Origin: Maea johnstoni
Lineage: Eukaryota > Annelida > Polychaeta > Spionida > Magelonidae
Length of the DNA stretch: 64,000 bases
Direction: 5' to 3'
Assembly (NCBI GenBank): GCA_963942565.1
Contig: OZ012690.1
Span: forward strand, 15,209,130-15,273,129
In this document: one piece after another, positions 1-11,690 of the stretch
Layout of the letters: each line of letters opens with the position of its first letter
Numbering within the stretch: the first letter of the stretch is position 1
The notes under the pieces: generated by a model
The model's input: only the letters and a program-made list of their open reading frames with translations
Database searches by the model: none
What the model was told of the DNA's origin: nothing
Position numbers and translations under genes: made by a program

Positions 1-162
1 TGCACACTATCAGCAGCCCTGATGTTGTCAGGACCGTAAGCTCATTCCAAAGGCGTGGTGCATGGGCACAGAAGGCTGACTATCACCAAACCTTTTCAGC
101 TTAGTGTGTGGTATAATCTTATAGAGCCCATAAAGGAAGTTGCGGTGCAAAGCATGAATGGG

Positions 163-393
163 TTAACCCATTAATACTCACAGCGGCCAAAAACAGCCTG
201 ACAATTTTTATGGAATCTAGCAGACAAAAGTATAGTTAGGAAAATATGTGATGGAGAAATGTTAATCAGGACTTTATTAACAACTCTCCTTCAAATATTT
301 TGTAAAATCATGGTTGATTCAAAAGATATTGCCAAAAGTATCAAAGATCCAGACGACAATTTCTGGAGGAACTCTTGAGCATGAATGGGTTAA
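163..393 (+). mobile_element. TTAA element family B (piggyBac-type MITE), complete
   Basis: About 230 bp bounded by TTAA at both ends, with inverted ends TTAACCCATTAATACTCA and the complement of GAGCATGAATGGGTTAA. The interior has the family hallmarks: AGCGGCCAAAA near one end, a CAACTCTCCTTCAAATATTT core and CCAGACGACAATTTC near the other. There is no coding capacity. This copy defines the + orientation used below for family B. Confidence 0.8.
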
Positions 394-934
394 GCATTAT
401 TCATCACCTTGAGGGAGGCAGGATTATGAATATAGGCGTCACAAAGTACACAACTGAGTGCTATCTAATAAACAAAACTGATTCATGAAATGGAGAAAAT
501 GAGTATTATATTATGATGAAATGCAAGAATTATTATCACAATATTGACTATTAACTTTATTATCATCCATATCCCACTCAGTGCTACCGCGTGGGATACT
601 GAAGTCTTTGGGTGGATATCAGGCCGGACCACACTTTCTAACAGGGTGTAACTAATAATACTGGAATTTCCTTCATTTACTTAAAAAAGAAAATAACAAC
701 CCCTTATAGATATCATGTGAAGCTGTATTTTCAAACAGATACTTGGATTTAATGTTACAAAATACCTCAAGAGCAATATTTTAACCTCAATCATATTTAA
801 AAAAAATATATATTCTAAATTTTCTTGCCCTTTTATAGTTGAGTTTAATACGAGTTATCCTCGCAGATAAATAATGAGGAACAATGGTATCATATGATGG
901 CTATGGGAGATAAAAAAAAGATTGCAAAATCAGC
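394..934. other. AT-rich non-coding stretch
   Basis: I see no exon, RNA gene or recognisable repeat here; only AT-rich sequence with short A/T runs. Confidence 0.6.
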
Positions 935-1151
935 TTAACCCATTAATACGTTCCCCCAGCAATTGTTGTCTGGACCTATGATACGTTTGACAATAACTTT
1001 TGAATTTACAAAGATTTTACAAAATATCTGAAGGAGAGTTGTTGGTAATGTCCTGATTAACACTACTTCATCAAACATTTTTCTAACTCTGCTTTTGCCT
1101 GAAAGATTTTATCAAAAATATCAGGCTGCTTTTGACCACTGTGAGCATAAA
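935..1151 (-). mobile_element. TTAA element family B, one end degraded
   Basis: Starts at TTAACCCATTAATACG and carries the family B core in reverse (GAAGGAGAGTTGTTGGTAAT, then TCAGGCTGCTTTTGACCACT and GTGAGCAT). The far TTAA is lost, so this is an older copy than 163-393. Confidence 0.7.
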
Positions 1152-1710
1152 TGGTATCTGGAAGAAACTTCTGTACTGCTGTTAGCAGATGAAGTGAATG
1201 ATCTGGCAGGGACAGGGTAAATCTATAGGCGGGGGTTCATTTGTATTCAAAATCTAAGAAAAAGTAGCATTCTGACTTAACAAATCATTGATTTCACACA
1301 TTTTTGGCTTGAACCTTCAACCTTCAATCGATTCCAAAGAATGATTTGCAAGCTCCAATGTTCTCTGCATAGAATGGTCTGAGCAGAATCACTGCTATAG
1401 TTCTCCCAAAGAAACAGCAATGTGTTTATAGATTACCTGCGGAATTTATGATTTTCCGAGAACTACAATTCAGTTGGCACTGGTGTCAACAGAGAAGATG
1501 ATTGGCCAAGCAAAGTGGCCATTCAATTACACCCTACGCACCAACCTTTGACCTTGAGCATGTTTCAATGTCAAACTGCACTTTGGCACCTGACCTGCCG
1601 CACATGCTCCATACCTTGCGCCACCCCGCCACCGCCTGGCCACCGCTCCACCGCCTAGAGCAGGTGATCCAGGGACCATTATTGGGGGACAGACTGGTAG
1701 CGGCAGTCTA
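1152..1710. other. Non-coding; more complex GC-richer patch at about 1,490-1,690
   Basis: No convincing exon. Bases 1,490-1,690 have higher GC and complexity than the surroundings. They include TGACCTTGA (1,549-1,557), the reverse of the SF-1/ERR half-site TCAAGGTCA; a 9-mer is expected about once by chance in a window of this size, so this is only a pointer. The open frames across it have no recognisable protein signature. Confidence 0.35.
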
Positions 1711-2177
1711 AAGAGGAGGAGGAGGAGGTGGATGAGGAGGACGAAGGTGGAGAAAGAAAAAAGAGGAGAAAGAGGAGGAAAAAGAGGTGGAGTGAAAATA
1801 ACCCAGAGAAGAACAGAAAGATACAAAGAGGAAGAAGATAAAAAGGAAGAGAAGAGGAGAGGAGGAGAGAAGGGGGAAGAAAAGGGATGAAGAGCAAAAT
1901 AGGTGGAAGAGAATGGGGAGGATAGGAAGATAATAGGATGAAAAGATGAAAGATGGTAGAAGGGGAGGACAAATGCAGGAGGAATGGAAGGAGGAGAAGA
2001 GCAAGAGAAAGATGAAGAGAAGGAGCAAAGAGCAAAAGTAATAGGGAGCTAAAAATTAGAAGGTAGGGGAGATAGTGAGCAGAAGTAGAACAGTATGTAG
2101 AGGAAGAAAGGGAAGAGAATGAAAAAAAATATAAGAATGAAGACAAGGAAAGAGACAAGGAAGAAAAAGAAGATAGG
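1711..2177 (+). repeat. Polypurine tract (AG-rich, about 467 bp)
   Basis: Nearly all A and G on the + strand, starting with GAGGAGGAGG repeats and drifting into mixed GAA/GGA/AAAG words, with few pyrimidines. Its complement gives long Ser/Leu/Phe/Pro-rich open frames that are composition artefacts. Such homopurine DNA can form triplex (H-DNA). Confidence 0.85.
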
Positions 2178-3880
2178 GCCCTAATAATAAATCCCTTTGT
2201 GCATTGTTTTAATGATATCTCACATCATATCAAAACACTTGTGATAAAGAGTATGAATCATCCCATAAAACTTTTGGCAACTTTGCTCTGTTGATATCAG
2301 AATATGCAGCACTTCCTATGATGCAGGAAGACCTTTAGATAAATGTCATTTAGCAGCAAGGTGAGACATCTACTGAAATAACAGATATGCTAAAACAATT
2401 CTAGGCGTGACACACACAATTGAACAATCCCGACCAATATATATGGCTCCACGAAGTTCTATCTATTTTTGCGAGGAGAAATAATGGCCCAATGGTTTGA
2501 AGTGGAAAACAAATGAGAGAGCATCTTGAGATAAACAGAGCACATTTATAAAACAGTGAAGTAATAGCGTAGAAATGAAGTAGCGGGCGTCCTTGATTGA
2601 ATAAGCCAGTATTATGCATAGGTGTCATTACGATTCCGGAGGATGCCATTGTGTTCCGAGTTAACCCCACGGCCCCCGCGCACGGCCCCGGCAAGCTGAC
2701 AGACAGTCAAGTTGTTAGTCGCTGACAGCAGCTTTAACACAGTATTCAGAGAGATAAAAAAACTCAGACAGGAAAATGTTACAGGCCCAGAGACATAAAC
2801 AACATGGCAATCATTTTGTGACTTTCGTTTATCCCTTGAAATGTTGCTTATGTATTAAAGCCCAGTACATATTCAACCTACAATACCAAGAAAATTAAGT
2901 GACAGACACTCTGATTAATCAATTTTAATATAGCTAAGAACACCCAAGAATTCCTTAGATAATGTTTGAAAATGTCTGAATACTGTATATTTCCGCTGTA
3001 AGTAAGGAATATGAATAGCAGCAACCCTTTGCCAATTTATACTAAAAGGAATACCAGCAACGCTCGCTGATATTTGGTAAGGGATAGTAGCAACCAGAAT
3101 GGACATTAGATAAGACATAGTAGCAATCCCATACCCATGTCTTGTAAGAGGCAAAAGCAACCCTTACCAGCAATAGGTTAAATAGCACAATGGCTTCCAA
3201 CACTTAATAAGGCAATTAGCAGCAAATGTAAATTAAGTTGTTAAGTGTAAATCAATGAGGCCTCTATAGACATCCTTGCCATTCTCAACAAAGAAATGAA
3301 CACCTACTCTACACTACTGTTGAGACAATAGTTTCCATGACGACCAAACAACTTTTTTTCTTTCAAAATTGACCCAATTTTATCACCAACTTTAAATTAG
3401 AATTTGATTAGGTTGTTTTTGAAGACAACAGATTCTGTGAGGACAACACATTTTAAGAGGGAGGAGAAAAGTTTCCTCCATCCTCTGCGAAGATTACTTC
3501 CCCTAGCGCTAGATAAATGGATACATTAAAGCAAAGTTTGCCAATAAGCAATGGGTTTTCCGCTGTAAGTAAGGAAGTGCTTAATGTGGGGAGTATCCCC
3601 CTTGATGTGCATTTAGATGCAAAACTCAATCTATCTTTCAACTCGTAGGCGCAACACGAGAATCAAGCTCAATCATGTTTCATTATTCGCTCATTAGTAT
3701 GAGGACGTAAAGCCGCCATTAGGGTGCGATTGGCATATCGTGCCGGCCGGCGATGAGGTAGTAATGAAGTACTTCTTTCGGCGCAGGACAATTGTCTACG
3801 CCGCAGCTTCTGGGGGTGATCATCTGATCAGCGGACAGTTATCCCTTCAGACGCGATGATGGACGCCGGCGACAGTCGCG
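2178..3880. other. Non-coding, with two GC-rich islands
   Basis: No supported gene. Two islands stand out from the AT-rich background: about 2,590-2,730 (contains CACGGCCCCCGCGCACGG) and about 3,690-3,880 (contains GTGCCGGCCGGCGATGAGG and GACGCCGGCGACAGTCGCG). They lack splice-bounded coding frames and could be regulatory. GCTGTAAGTAAGGAA recurs at about 2,995 and 3,562 as part of a degraded repeat. Confidence 0.35.
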
Positions 3881-4430
3881 TTCTCAACATTTCTTAGCAA
3901 TGTTAAAGCAATTCATAGCACCAGTTCGCATTCATAAATGTCATCTGGTACCTACATAAATGTCATCTTGGATCCTACGATACTTTTGTTCTCAACATTT
4001 CTTAGCAATGTTAAACAAATTCATACCTCTAGTTCTCATTCATAAATGTCACCTGGATCATGCAGACTTTTGAAAGTAAGTATTAACTAAGGAATGAAAT
4101 GAAAACATTTCTTAGCAATGTTAAACCAATACATAGCTCCAATTCTCATTTACAAATGTCATCTGGATCCTATGATACTTTTAGTAGTAAGGGTAGCTGA
4201 CAGCATTGCATTCTCAACATTTCTGAGCAATGTTAAACCAATTCATACCTCCAGTTCTCATTCATAAATGTCATCTTGGATCCTACAATACTTGAAAGTA
4301 ATGGTAGCCGGCGTTACGTTTTCAACATTTCTTAGCAATCTTTAACCAATTCAAACCTCCCGCTCTCACTCATAAATGTCATCTGGATCACTTTTTGAAA
4401 GTATGTAACTAAGGAATAAAAAGAAAACTT
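3881..4430 (+). repeat. Minisatellite, 5 units of about 109 bp
   Basis: Five diverged tandem units begin near 3,881, 3,989, 4,102, 4,211 and 4,320, each opening with a version of CAACATTTCTTAGCAATGTT and containing CATAAATGTCATCTGGATC. Spacing is 108-113 bp. Non-coding. Confidence 0.85.
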
Positions 4431-4810
4431 GTAAAATATCAAAAATTATTAGTTGGAAACTGGATTAATATTTTTCCTGCAAAATAATTTATATTGAAAA
4501 AATACATGGTATCCTCAGAATGATATCCTCAAAACCTTAGGGACTTTTTATTCTTCTGCAGTGAAATTGGGTTAAAGTCTGAAAGGAAATATGCTGTGCC
4601 ATTTGTTTTATCTTAGAAGACCAACACATTCTTTTCTTAATCCAAGGTTTTATAAAAAGAACTTCCGTTTCCTATAAAGCCACTTTAGATGAGATAATGT
4701 CATTGCAGACTTATAAACATTTTGTAGTTGTACAAAAAATACATACTGACCTGGCTTGACTAGCAGAGCATATATGGTCTCATGAAAGAGATCACTTAGC
4801 CATTAGTGCA

Positions 4811-5390
4811 AGATGTACTAAGTGTATGTTGAAATTGCTGTTGATACAGACTGTTCAGTGTGGTATTGGGGTGAGACAGTGTAGCCTAACCCCCTTTTTC
4901 CGCCATTCTTCCCAAGTATTCCCCCCCCCCCCCCCCCAATGCCTAATCCCATAAGAGTCTGTAGAGTGATAGATGTACTAAGTGTGTGTTGAAAGTGCCC
5001 GTTCAAGACGCTCAGAGTGACCAGCTGCGTAGTTGGGTGAAACAGTATACAGCCAAACCCCCCTTTTCCCCTCACCTTCCCCAAGTCCCCCACTCCCCCC
5101 AACTACCCTTAAACCCCTACACCCATGAGAGTATGGAGAGTGATAGATGTACTAAGATTGTGTTGAAATTCATGTTGATGCAGACTGTTAGTGTGGTATT
5201 GGGGCGAGTCAGCCTATAGTCTAACCCCCTTTTTCCGCCATTCTTCCCAAGTATCCCACCCCCCACATCCCCAATGTCTAAACCCCAAGAGAGTATGTAG
5301 AGTGATAGATGTACTAAGTGTGTGTTGAGAGTGTCCGTTGACGCTCAGAGTGAGCTGCGTAGTGGGGCGAGACAGTCTAGCCAAATGGCT
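4811..5390 (+). repeat. Minisatellite, 4 units of about 160-174 bp, with poly-C
   Basis: Units begin at AGATGTACTAAG near 4,811, 4,971, 5,145 and 5,308 and share a CCCCCTTTTTCCGCCATTCT block. A 17-base C run lies at 4,921-4,937. The open frames that cross it just translate the repeat. Confidence 0.85.
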
Positions 5391-6116
5391 CTCAATTTGT
5401 GGCCTTGTCTGTAGGATAATCAGACTCTCTGTATTCAATACAAGGTCCGCAAACCCCCAGCTGTTGGCAAAACCTCCTTATTTCCACATTTGTCCACTTT
5501 GCAATGTGTAAGTGACGGAATTATGTGACACAAGAATTGCTGTCTATGCATCGGAGCTCCCGCTGAAAAATGGCAGCCATCTTGGATTTGTCTGGATCCT
5601 CATGACCGGCTTTACATGTGAAGCACAGACAATATTTGATGTAAAACATCAGATGTGATCTGGTACTTTTTTATAAAAAGAATGTGAAAAAGTAGGCTTA
5701 GAGCAGTTCAAGATTCTACTACGAGTATTAAACCAAATATGATCGCGAAGCCTCAAATTGTCTAAAACAAATTTGCACAACATGAAAATAGAATTTGTAG
5801 CATTATGCAACTCTCATTGAAATATTTCCATATTAACTCATTTTGAAAGCATTGGTTGACATGAGCCTGAGCTGTAGAAAATACACCATGGTAAACTAAA
5901 AATATATATTCTCGCCAAAGGATGTTTAGAGTTTTATCATTACCGGCAAGATCGTATTACACTTTATGTAAATTTTCCTGAAACTGCATGAATAAAGTAC
6001 AAAGCACGATTATCTTCAAAACAAATTCTATTCATTGGGTTGTGGACTTCGTTTTTATTTTCAAAGATTTTTGAAAAAATAATTTAATCTATACTATGAA
6101 CATCTATTTCGAAATG
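5391..6116. other. AT-rich non-coding stretch
   Basis: I see no gene, RNA or repeat family that I can name in this interval. Confidence 0.5.
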
Positions 6117-6338
6117 TTACACCTTCAAATGCTGAGGCTACTTTCGTCCAAAGCACATGGATGCAAAGAATTTCAATTTTGAAAACCGTCTAAACCCTGT
6201 CATGTTGGTATTCATTGGATAGCTCTCGCTGAGTATACTCTGAGATGAGTACCCATATGCCAGGGTTTCAGTCATTTTTCAGGTTTTTTTGCATCATCTT
6301 GTATTGGTCAAATTAGCCACAAGCAGCATAAGGGTTAA
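6117..6338 (+). mobile_element. TTAA element family A (piggyBac-type MITE)
   Basis: About 215 bp. Family A has ends TTAACCCTTCCAATGCTGAGG and the complement of CCAGCAGCATAAGGGTTAA, with a core holding CATGTTGGTATTCATTGGA, GAGTACTCTCAGATGAGTAC and CCAGGGTTTCAGTCATTTTT. Here the right TTAA is intact and the left one decayed (TTACACC). This orientation is called + for family A. Confidence 0.8.
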
Positions 6339-6507
6339 ATCTAGATGTTTTTTCGCTGCAGTAGGCAAGAGTTAAAGGCTCCCATGTCAGGTAGCAGAGA
6401 AATGGTCTGCGGTAAATTGCCATGGAAACTGCTTCACTTAATTACCCATCAAACTTTGATGATGTCACTTGCGTCAGACTTTTTGAGACGATGTGAATGT
6501 CCTCTAT

Positions 6508-6655
6508 ACAAAATGATGCAAAAAACCTGAAAAAACGACTGAAACCCTGGCATATGGGTACTCATCTGAGAGTACTCAGCGAGAGCTATCCAATGAATAC
6601 CAACATGACAGGGTTAAGATGGTTTTCAAAATTAAAATTCTTTGCATCCTTAGCA
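6508..6655 (-). mobile_element. TTAA element family A, truncated
   Basis: Core of family A in reverse (ATGATGCAAAAAACCTG to TTTGCATCCTTAG). Both terminal segments with the TTAA are missing. Confidence 0.7.
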
Positions 6656-6742
6656 GAGAAATAATCAAATACTCTATAGAGAGGAGGAAAGATGTGTACC
6701 CCAATAACAGTGGCAATACAGTATCAAACTACTTGTTTGCCT

Positions 6743-6950
6743 AAACCTTTCCAATGCTGAGACCCCTTTCATACAAAGCACAAGGACACAGAGATTTTTG
6801 AAAACCATCTAAACCCTGCGATGTTGGTATTCATTGGAAAGCTCTCGCTGAGTACTCTCAGATAAGTACCCATGTGTCAGGGTTTCAGTCATTTTTCAGG
6901 TGTTTTGCATTATTTTGTAACTGCCAAATTAGCCACCAGCAGCAAAAGTG
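6743..6950 (+). mobile_element. TTAA element family A, first of a tandem pair
   Basis: Family A core and both subterminal parts are present, but terminal TTAAs are decayed. It abuts another copy in the same orientation at 6,952. Confidence 0.75.
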
Positions 6951-6951
6951 A

Positions 6952-7160
6952 TAATCCTTCCAATGCCAAGGCTGCTTCCCCTAAAGCGCAAAGACAAAAG
7001 ATTTTTGAAAACCATCTGATCCCTGTCATGTTGGTATTCATTGGATAGCTCTTGCTCAGAGTACTCTCAGATGAGCACCCATGTGTCAGGGTTTCAGTCA
7101 TTTTTCTGGTGTTTCGCATTATTTTTCAATTGCCAAATTAGCCACCAGCAGCTTAACCTA
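6952..7160 (+). mobile_element. TTAA element family A, second of a tandem pair
   Basis: Opens with AATCCTTCCAATGCC and ends CCACCAGCAGCTTAACC. It directly follows the copy at 6,743-6,950. Confidence 0.75.
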
Positions 7161-7272
7161 TTCATTAACCCATTCATGCAGTACGCCTTTGGAATGAGCT
7201 CCCAGACAACATCAAGGCTGCTGACATAGTGTGCAAAACTTCAAGACACAGCTGAAAACAATGCTATTTGTG

Positions 7273-7475
7273 TTAACCCATATACTGCTGGTAGATAATT
7301 TGGCCAATACAATTTGTTGCAAAAATGCTGAGAAATGACTGAAACCCTGGCAAATGGGTACTCATCTGAAAGTACTCAGCAAGAGCTATCCAATGAATAG
7401 CAACACAACATGGTTTAAATGGTTTTCAAAGATCTTTGCGACAAAAGTAGCCTCAGCATTGAAATTAAGGGTTAA
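7273..7475 (-). mobile_element. TTAA element family A, complete
   Basis: TTAA at 7,273-7,276 and 7,472-7,475. Reads TTAACCCATATACTGCTGG at the left and CCTCAGCATTGAAATTAAGG before the right TTAA. Confidence 0.8.
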
Positions 7476-8102
7476 CTAACATGTGCCTTAGCTCTCGGAT
7501 ATCGGTCACCTCATCCAGAGCAGTCTGGTATATACCTTTAGCGAGATGGTACAGTCAACATCCTCCTTTTATATTAGGTTGATGTGCCGTTTTAGGATAA
7601 TTCTTTTGCCGAGCTTCGCATCAATTTATTACTTCTTTGATCTGGCGAACTGACCACTTAAAACAAATGCAAAGTGATGGCTATTTATCAATAGGCATGG
7701 CGGAACATTAACCTTGGAGGCAGTCATCTTCTTGATAAACAGCCCGATCGCATCCATTAGCCCCCGAAGGCCACGATCCCGCATCCCCCCACCTGGCGCT
7801 GTTGCCATGACGACGGCCCCCTTCCCTCGCCCTGGCAACAATAAGATAATGGATACCAGTCTGTTCGTTAGATGATCAAATTAATATCAGCCAGGCACAC
7901 CTTAGGCTTGAAATCTCTATACTTTAAAAAAAAAAAACGTCAAAAATTACTACAGATTTTATCGGGTTTAGATAGTAATGAGATACTGAGATCGCCAAAA
8001 TTTTGGCCACTGGGCCTTGGGATCTACTGGCCCTACTTAAAGCTTTACATGCCCTCTATTTTGTTACTTAATGGTGAATAACAAAGTAACCAAACAGGTA
8101 AC
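7476..8102. other. Non-coding, with GC-rich island at about 7,610-7,860
   Basis: The island is high-complexity and contains GTTGCCATGACGACGG followed 16 bases later by CCTGGCAAC; GTTGCC and GGCAAC are half-sites of the RFX X-box, here badly spaced. No splice-bounded coding frame was found. Candidate regulatory sequence only. Confidence 0.3.
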
Positions 8103-8320
8103 TTAACCCTTTTGCTGCTGCTAGCCAATTTGGACAAAACAAAATTATTTGAAAAAAGTTGAAAAAAAGATGGGAACCCTGGCACATTGGTACTCATTTG
8201 ATAGTACTTGACAAGAACATTCCATTGAATACCAACATGACAGGCTTTAAGGTAATTGTCAAATATTTCGGGGGGATATTGTGCCTTGGACAAAAGTAGA
8301 CTCAGCATCACAAGGGTTAA
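8103..8320 (-). mobile_element. TTAA element family A, complete
   Basis: TTAA at 8,103-8,106 and 8,317-8,320, ends TTAACCCTTTTGCTGCTG and CAGCATCACAAGGGTTAA. Confidence 0.8.
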
Positions 8321-9183
8321 GCATATATCAACATATACCTGTAGAAATGTTTGTAATTAATTGCAAAATTTCATTCAGTCTAGTTTTGGTAAAAATTATA
8401 GAGTTCAAAAGGATAGAATATATATATATATATTTTTCAGTGTAGAAATTAAAGCAAATGCAAGACTAGAATAGCAATTACTGCTGAAAAAGAAAAACCC
8501 ATATCCTACAAATAGTTAGGATTAAGTTAGTTTTTTTAGTGTATTAAAATAAAAATTGCAAGATAAAATTGAATAACTATTGCTGCTCAGAAATAAAAAT
8601 CCACCCTCAAAAGGGATTGAGTATCAATTTTTCCATGAATAACAATTGCATTGAATAAAACTAATCTCACGATAGGTGTTTGATAAAAAAAAGACCCCTT
8701 AAATGGATAAGATGAAGCAAGTTATTTTTATTTCCAATTTGAATTAGAAGAAAAAACGAAATAATTATTCCTTCTCAGAAAGAAAAAAAATAACCTTAAA
8801 ATAGATAGAAAAAAGCTGATTGGACAAGTGCTTGCTTTTTCTCCGGTGCAAATGCTAACAATTGCAAGGAATGCTTCAGATGTAGACATTGTTGGTAAGT
8901 AACTACATCGTTCCCTGTGCTAGCAGAAATCCCATGCTGGGATTTCCCAGACACAAAGGATCGGGAAAAAAATCTCGCGACAAAGAGATGCAAAACCAAT
9001 TTAGCGCCGAAAGATGAGACCCAATAGGCTTGTCTTTCCTGTGGAGAAAACCGTTGTTCGGCGAGCCGCCTTTTTGCTTTAATCTTCCGAGGAAAATGGA
9101 GAGTACTTTCATCCACACAGAAACAACAGAGCATCAGATGGGTTACAAATAGAGCTTTTATCCTGCGCACAGAAATGCCACTG
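8321..9183. other. Non-coding; complex patch at about 8,830-9,180
   Basis: AT-rich up to 8,830. The rest is of higher complexity and includes an open 155-codon minus-strand frame (8,796-9,263). That frame has no domain I recognise and runs into a minisatellite, so I do not call it a gene. Confidence 0.35.
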
Positions 9184-9425
9184 CAGAGAATTTTATATTT
9201 TAGGTTTTTTCTTATCCACCGACACAATATGTATTTCTGTATTTCCACAAGGAACTCCCACACAATCCTTCAACAAAAGAAAATTTAATTGCCAGTGAAA
9301 CACAGAGAATTTTATATTTTATATTTTTTCATATCCACCGACACAATATGTATTTCTGTATTTCCCCAAGGACCTCCCACACAATCCTTCGACATAAGAA
9401 AATTTAATTGCCAGTGAAATACAGA
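9184..9425 (+). repeat. Tandem duplication, 2 units of 119 bp
   Basis: CAGAGAATTTTATATTTTA starts near 9,184 and again near 9,303; both units contain CCACCGACACAATATGTATT and differ at a few positions. Confidence 0.85.
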
Positions 9426-10098
9426 GAAACATTCTTTGTGTACTATCAATCATTTATCTATCTTATATATATACTTCTATATTTCTACAAGGACAACCCA
9501 CACGTTATACTACTACGAAAGAAGTTTTAATTGCCTGCATAAAACTATTTGTGTACTATCAATAATTAATTTATTTAAAGACATATCAAACTTTGTCCAT
9601 ATTTGATTGCATTGAATATCAAATCACTGAGTCCAGTTCCATAATGAATTATTGTCCTAGGATTTGGACCTATCTTAAGCAAAAACATCCTTTTTGGTGT
9701 AGTTTGGGATCAACTTCGATGTATACAATTACATTTAAATACTGTTCCTATTTCATAGAAATAGAATTAATTTCTACAGAAAATTTAAAGAAAAAATGGA
9801 AATATTAATAATTTATCGGAACAGATCCCGCTGGGATAGTTTTTACAAAACTAGGCCTTTACTCAACTTGAAGGGTATTCCCGACATAAGTTTTTTGTTT
9901 ATTACATATCACAAAATAAAAACATGCCATATCACCTCTCATTTTACATACACAATTGTGTAAATATAGTATGAAATAAAAGACATATATTTGTAGACCT
10001 GATTTTTCCTAGGAAATTCATAGGATTTTGTGGGAACTGTCAGTTCTGTTTGTTAAGGGACTTCTCGCATAAATATATCCCAAAAGGACTTTGAATAT
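9426..10098. other. AT-rich non-coding stretch
   Basis: A decayed third partial unit of the preceding repeat may lie at 9,470-9,530 (TATTTCTACAAGGACAACCC). Otherwise nothing recognisable. Confidence 0.45.
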
Positions 10099-10116
10099 AT
10101 GTATGTATATGTATAT

Positions 10117-10117
10117 A

Positions 10118-10164
<47 letters not shown>
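10117..10164 (+). repeat. (AT)n microsatellite
   Basis: Alternating AT with a few interruptions, directly upstream of the SINE at 10,165. Confidence 0.9.
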
Positions 10165-10166
<2 letters not shown>

Positions 10167-10475
10167 GGACAAAGTAGCTCAGTTGGTTAGGTGTCGGATT
10201 GGTAATCAGAGGGTCGCTGGTTCGAATCCCGGCCGCCTCGGGCACTTTGGTCTGTTCTTGGGCAACATAGTTTATCCCATATTGCTTCAGTCTACCCAGC
10301 TGTATAATGGGTACCTAGCATAAATAAGGCAGTGCTTAGAGTGTGTGCGCTATATGCTGCCAGTTGCTCTGGAATATCCCCTGGGGGATTGAAATGGTTT
10401 CCGTGTGTACAGTGCCTGCTAGGGGAGGAAGGTCGTGTGAGCACTTCGGTGGATACAAGACTCTAAACCGAATAC

Positions 10476-10478
<3 letters not shown>
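10165..10478 (+). mobile_element. tRNA-derived SINE (tRNA-Thr-like head)
   Basis: The first 75 bases fold like a tRNA: a D-arm/A-box with GTAGCTCAGTTGGTTAG, an anticodon-loop TTGGTAA (anticodon GGT, Thr) and a B-box GGTTCGAATCC. The body contains CTACCCAGCTGTATAATGGG, a motif resembling conserved SINE central domains of invertebrates. It ends in a long (TA)n tail. Lacking a matching 3' acceptor half, it is a retroposon and not a working tRNA gene. Confidence 0.8.
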
Positions 10479-10566
<88 letters not shown>

Positions 10567-10600
10567 TATACATATATATATATATACATACATATATTCA
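10479..10600 (+). repeat. (TA)n microsatellite, tail of the SINE
   Basis: About 110 bases of TA with a few C interruptions, starting at the SINE 3' end. Confidence 0.9.
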
Positions 10601-11360
10601 AAGTTGTGAGGACATTCTGGTGCAGTGACTGCATGAATAGGTCAATGTTATACTTGTGCCATACAAGCAGTCTGCAGTACTGGGGGCAGTACAGATAGTT
10701 GTAGGATTTTACGACAAGACCACAGAGACATCAGAAGTGGATGAAACTGGGCTCTGTTGCACTGTAGACAACTGGTCAATTATGAGTGGCAGTTCAAAGA
10801 TGCTCAATAATTGACATCCCCAGGCTACGGCGGTCCCGGACCCGCCCGACGATGAAATCTGCGTAAGTAGGGTTTGAGGAGAGAGCAGGGAGCCATGACT
10901 GGTGCCTCACCTCCCTTCCCCCATCTCCCTGTCACCAGTAGCCCCTGATCTAGCGCCCCCTGGAGAGCTCATCAAGTACTACAGCATGCCCTCGGAGCTT
11001 TTTTTATTTCAAAAGCCAGATTGTTCGTCGGGCATAAAATCTCCACCCAGCAGTGCGGCTACTCTGGAAGCACTTGGAGGGTTTTGGGATGACCACTTTA
11101 TTATGACAGCTCAGCTTAAAATATAGCTGCAGTGCATATGGCCTTTGTCTGGTAATCTGATGCGGGCAGAAAAAATATTGGCCATTTTCAGTACAGTGCA
11201 GAGCCCTACATATCACTGTTATTGTTCTCTTCAAAGGAAGGTCATTTGGTCTCTCTACATTCAAGGATCCATAAATTGCTTTAACCCATTCAAGCCTAGA
11301 GATCTCTTCAACACTTTTCATATGAAATTAGCATACTTTTGAATACATCTTTGGAAGTAA
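10601..11360. other. Non-coding, GC-richer island at about 10,820-11,090
   Basis: No supported exon. The island has markedly higher GC than its surroundings and holds a near-consensus CTCF motif at 10,951-10,967, listed separately. Confidence 0.4.
10951..10967 (-). promoter_or_regulatory. Candidate CTCF-binding site
   Basis: TAGCGCCCCCTGGAGAG on the + strand. Its first 13 bases match the reverse complement of the bilaterian CTCF core consensus (TAGCGCCCCCTGGTGGCCA) exactly; the last six consensus positions match poorly. It lies in a GC-rich island in otherwise AT-rich DNA. The match is seen; occupancy is inferred. Confidence 0.45.
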
Positions 11361-11568
11361 GCACTAGCCCTTCCAATGCTGAGGCTAATTTTGTCTAAAA
11401 CAAAGGATGCAGATATTTTTTAAACTGTTTTAATGATGTCATGTTGGTATTCATTGGATAGCTCTCGTTTAGTACTCTTAGATGAGTACCCATTTGCCAG
11501 GGTCTCAGTCATTTTTCAGGTTTTCTGCATCATTTTGTATTGACCAAATTAGTCACCAGTAGCATAAA
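11361..11568 (+). mobile_element. TTAA element family A, ends decayed
   Basis: Full-length family A interior from CCCTTCCAATGCTGAGG to CACCAGTAGCATAAAG; no TTAA remains. Confidence 0.75.
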
Positions 11569-11690
11569 GTATCTGAAGGGAATTTGTGAGTTTGGTCCTG
11601 TTGATCATTTTGTTCTCAAATACTTTCTTAAAAATATTGGATATCACACAGTTTATTATCAAAATAGTACATTTTTTTGGTGCAACAGGT

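Noticed and set aside
1679-2158. 159-codon Ser/Leu/Phe-rich open frame
   Set aside because: It is the complement of a polypurine tract; composition alone keeps it open.
8796-9263. 155-codon minus-strand open frame as a gene
   Set aside because: No recognisable domain, no splice or promoter context, and it overlaps a 119-bp tandem repeat.
10165-10240. Functional tRNA-Thr gene
   Set aside because: The tRNA-like part lacks a matching acceptor 3' half and runs into a SINE body with a (TA)n tail.
10336-10634. Tyr/Ile-repeat open frames
   Set aside because: Translations of (TA)n.
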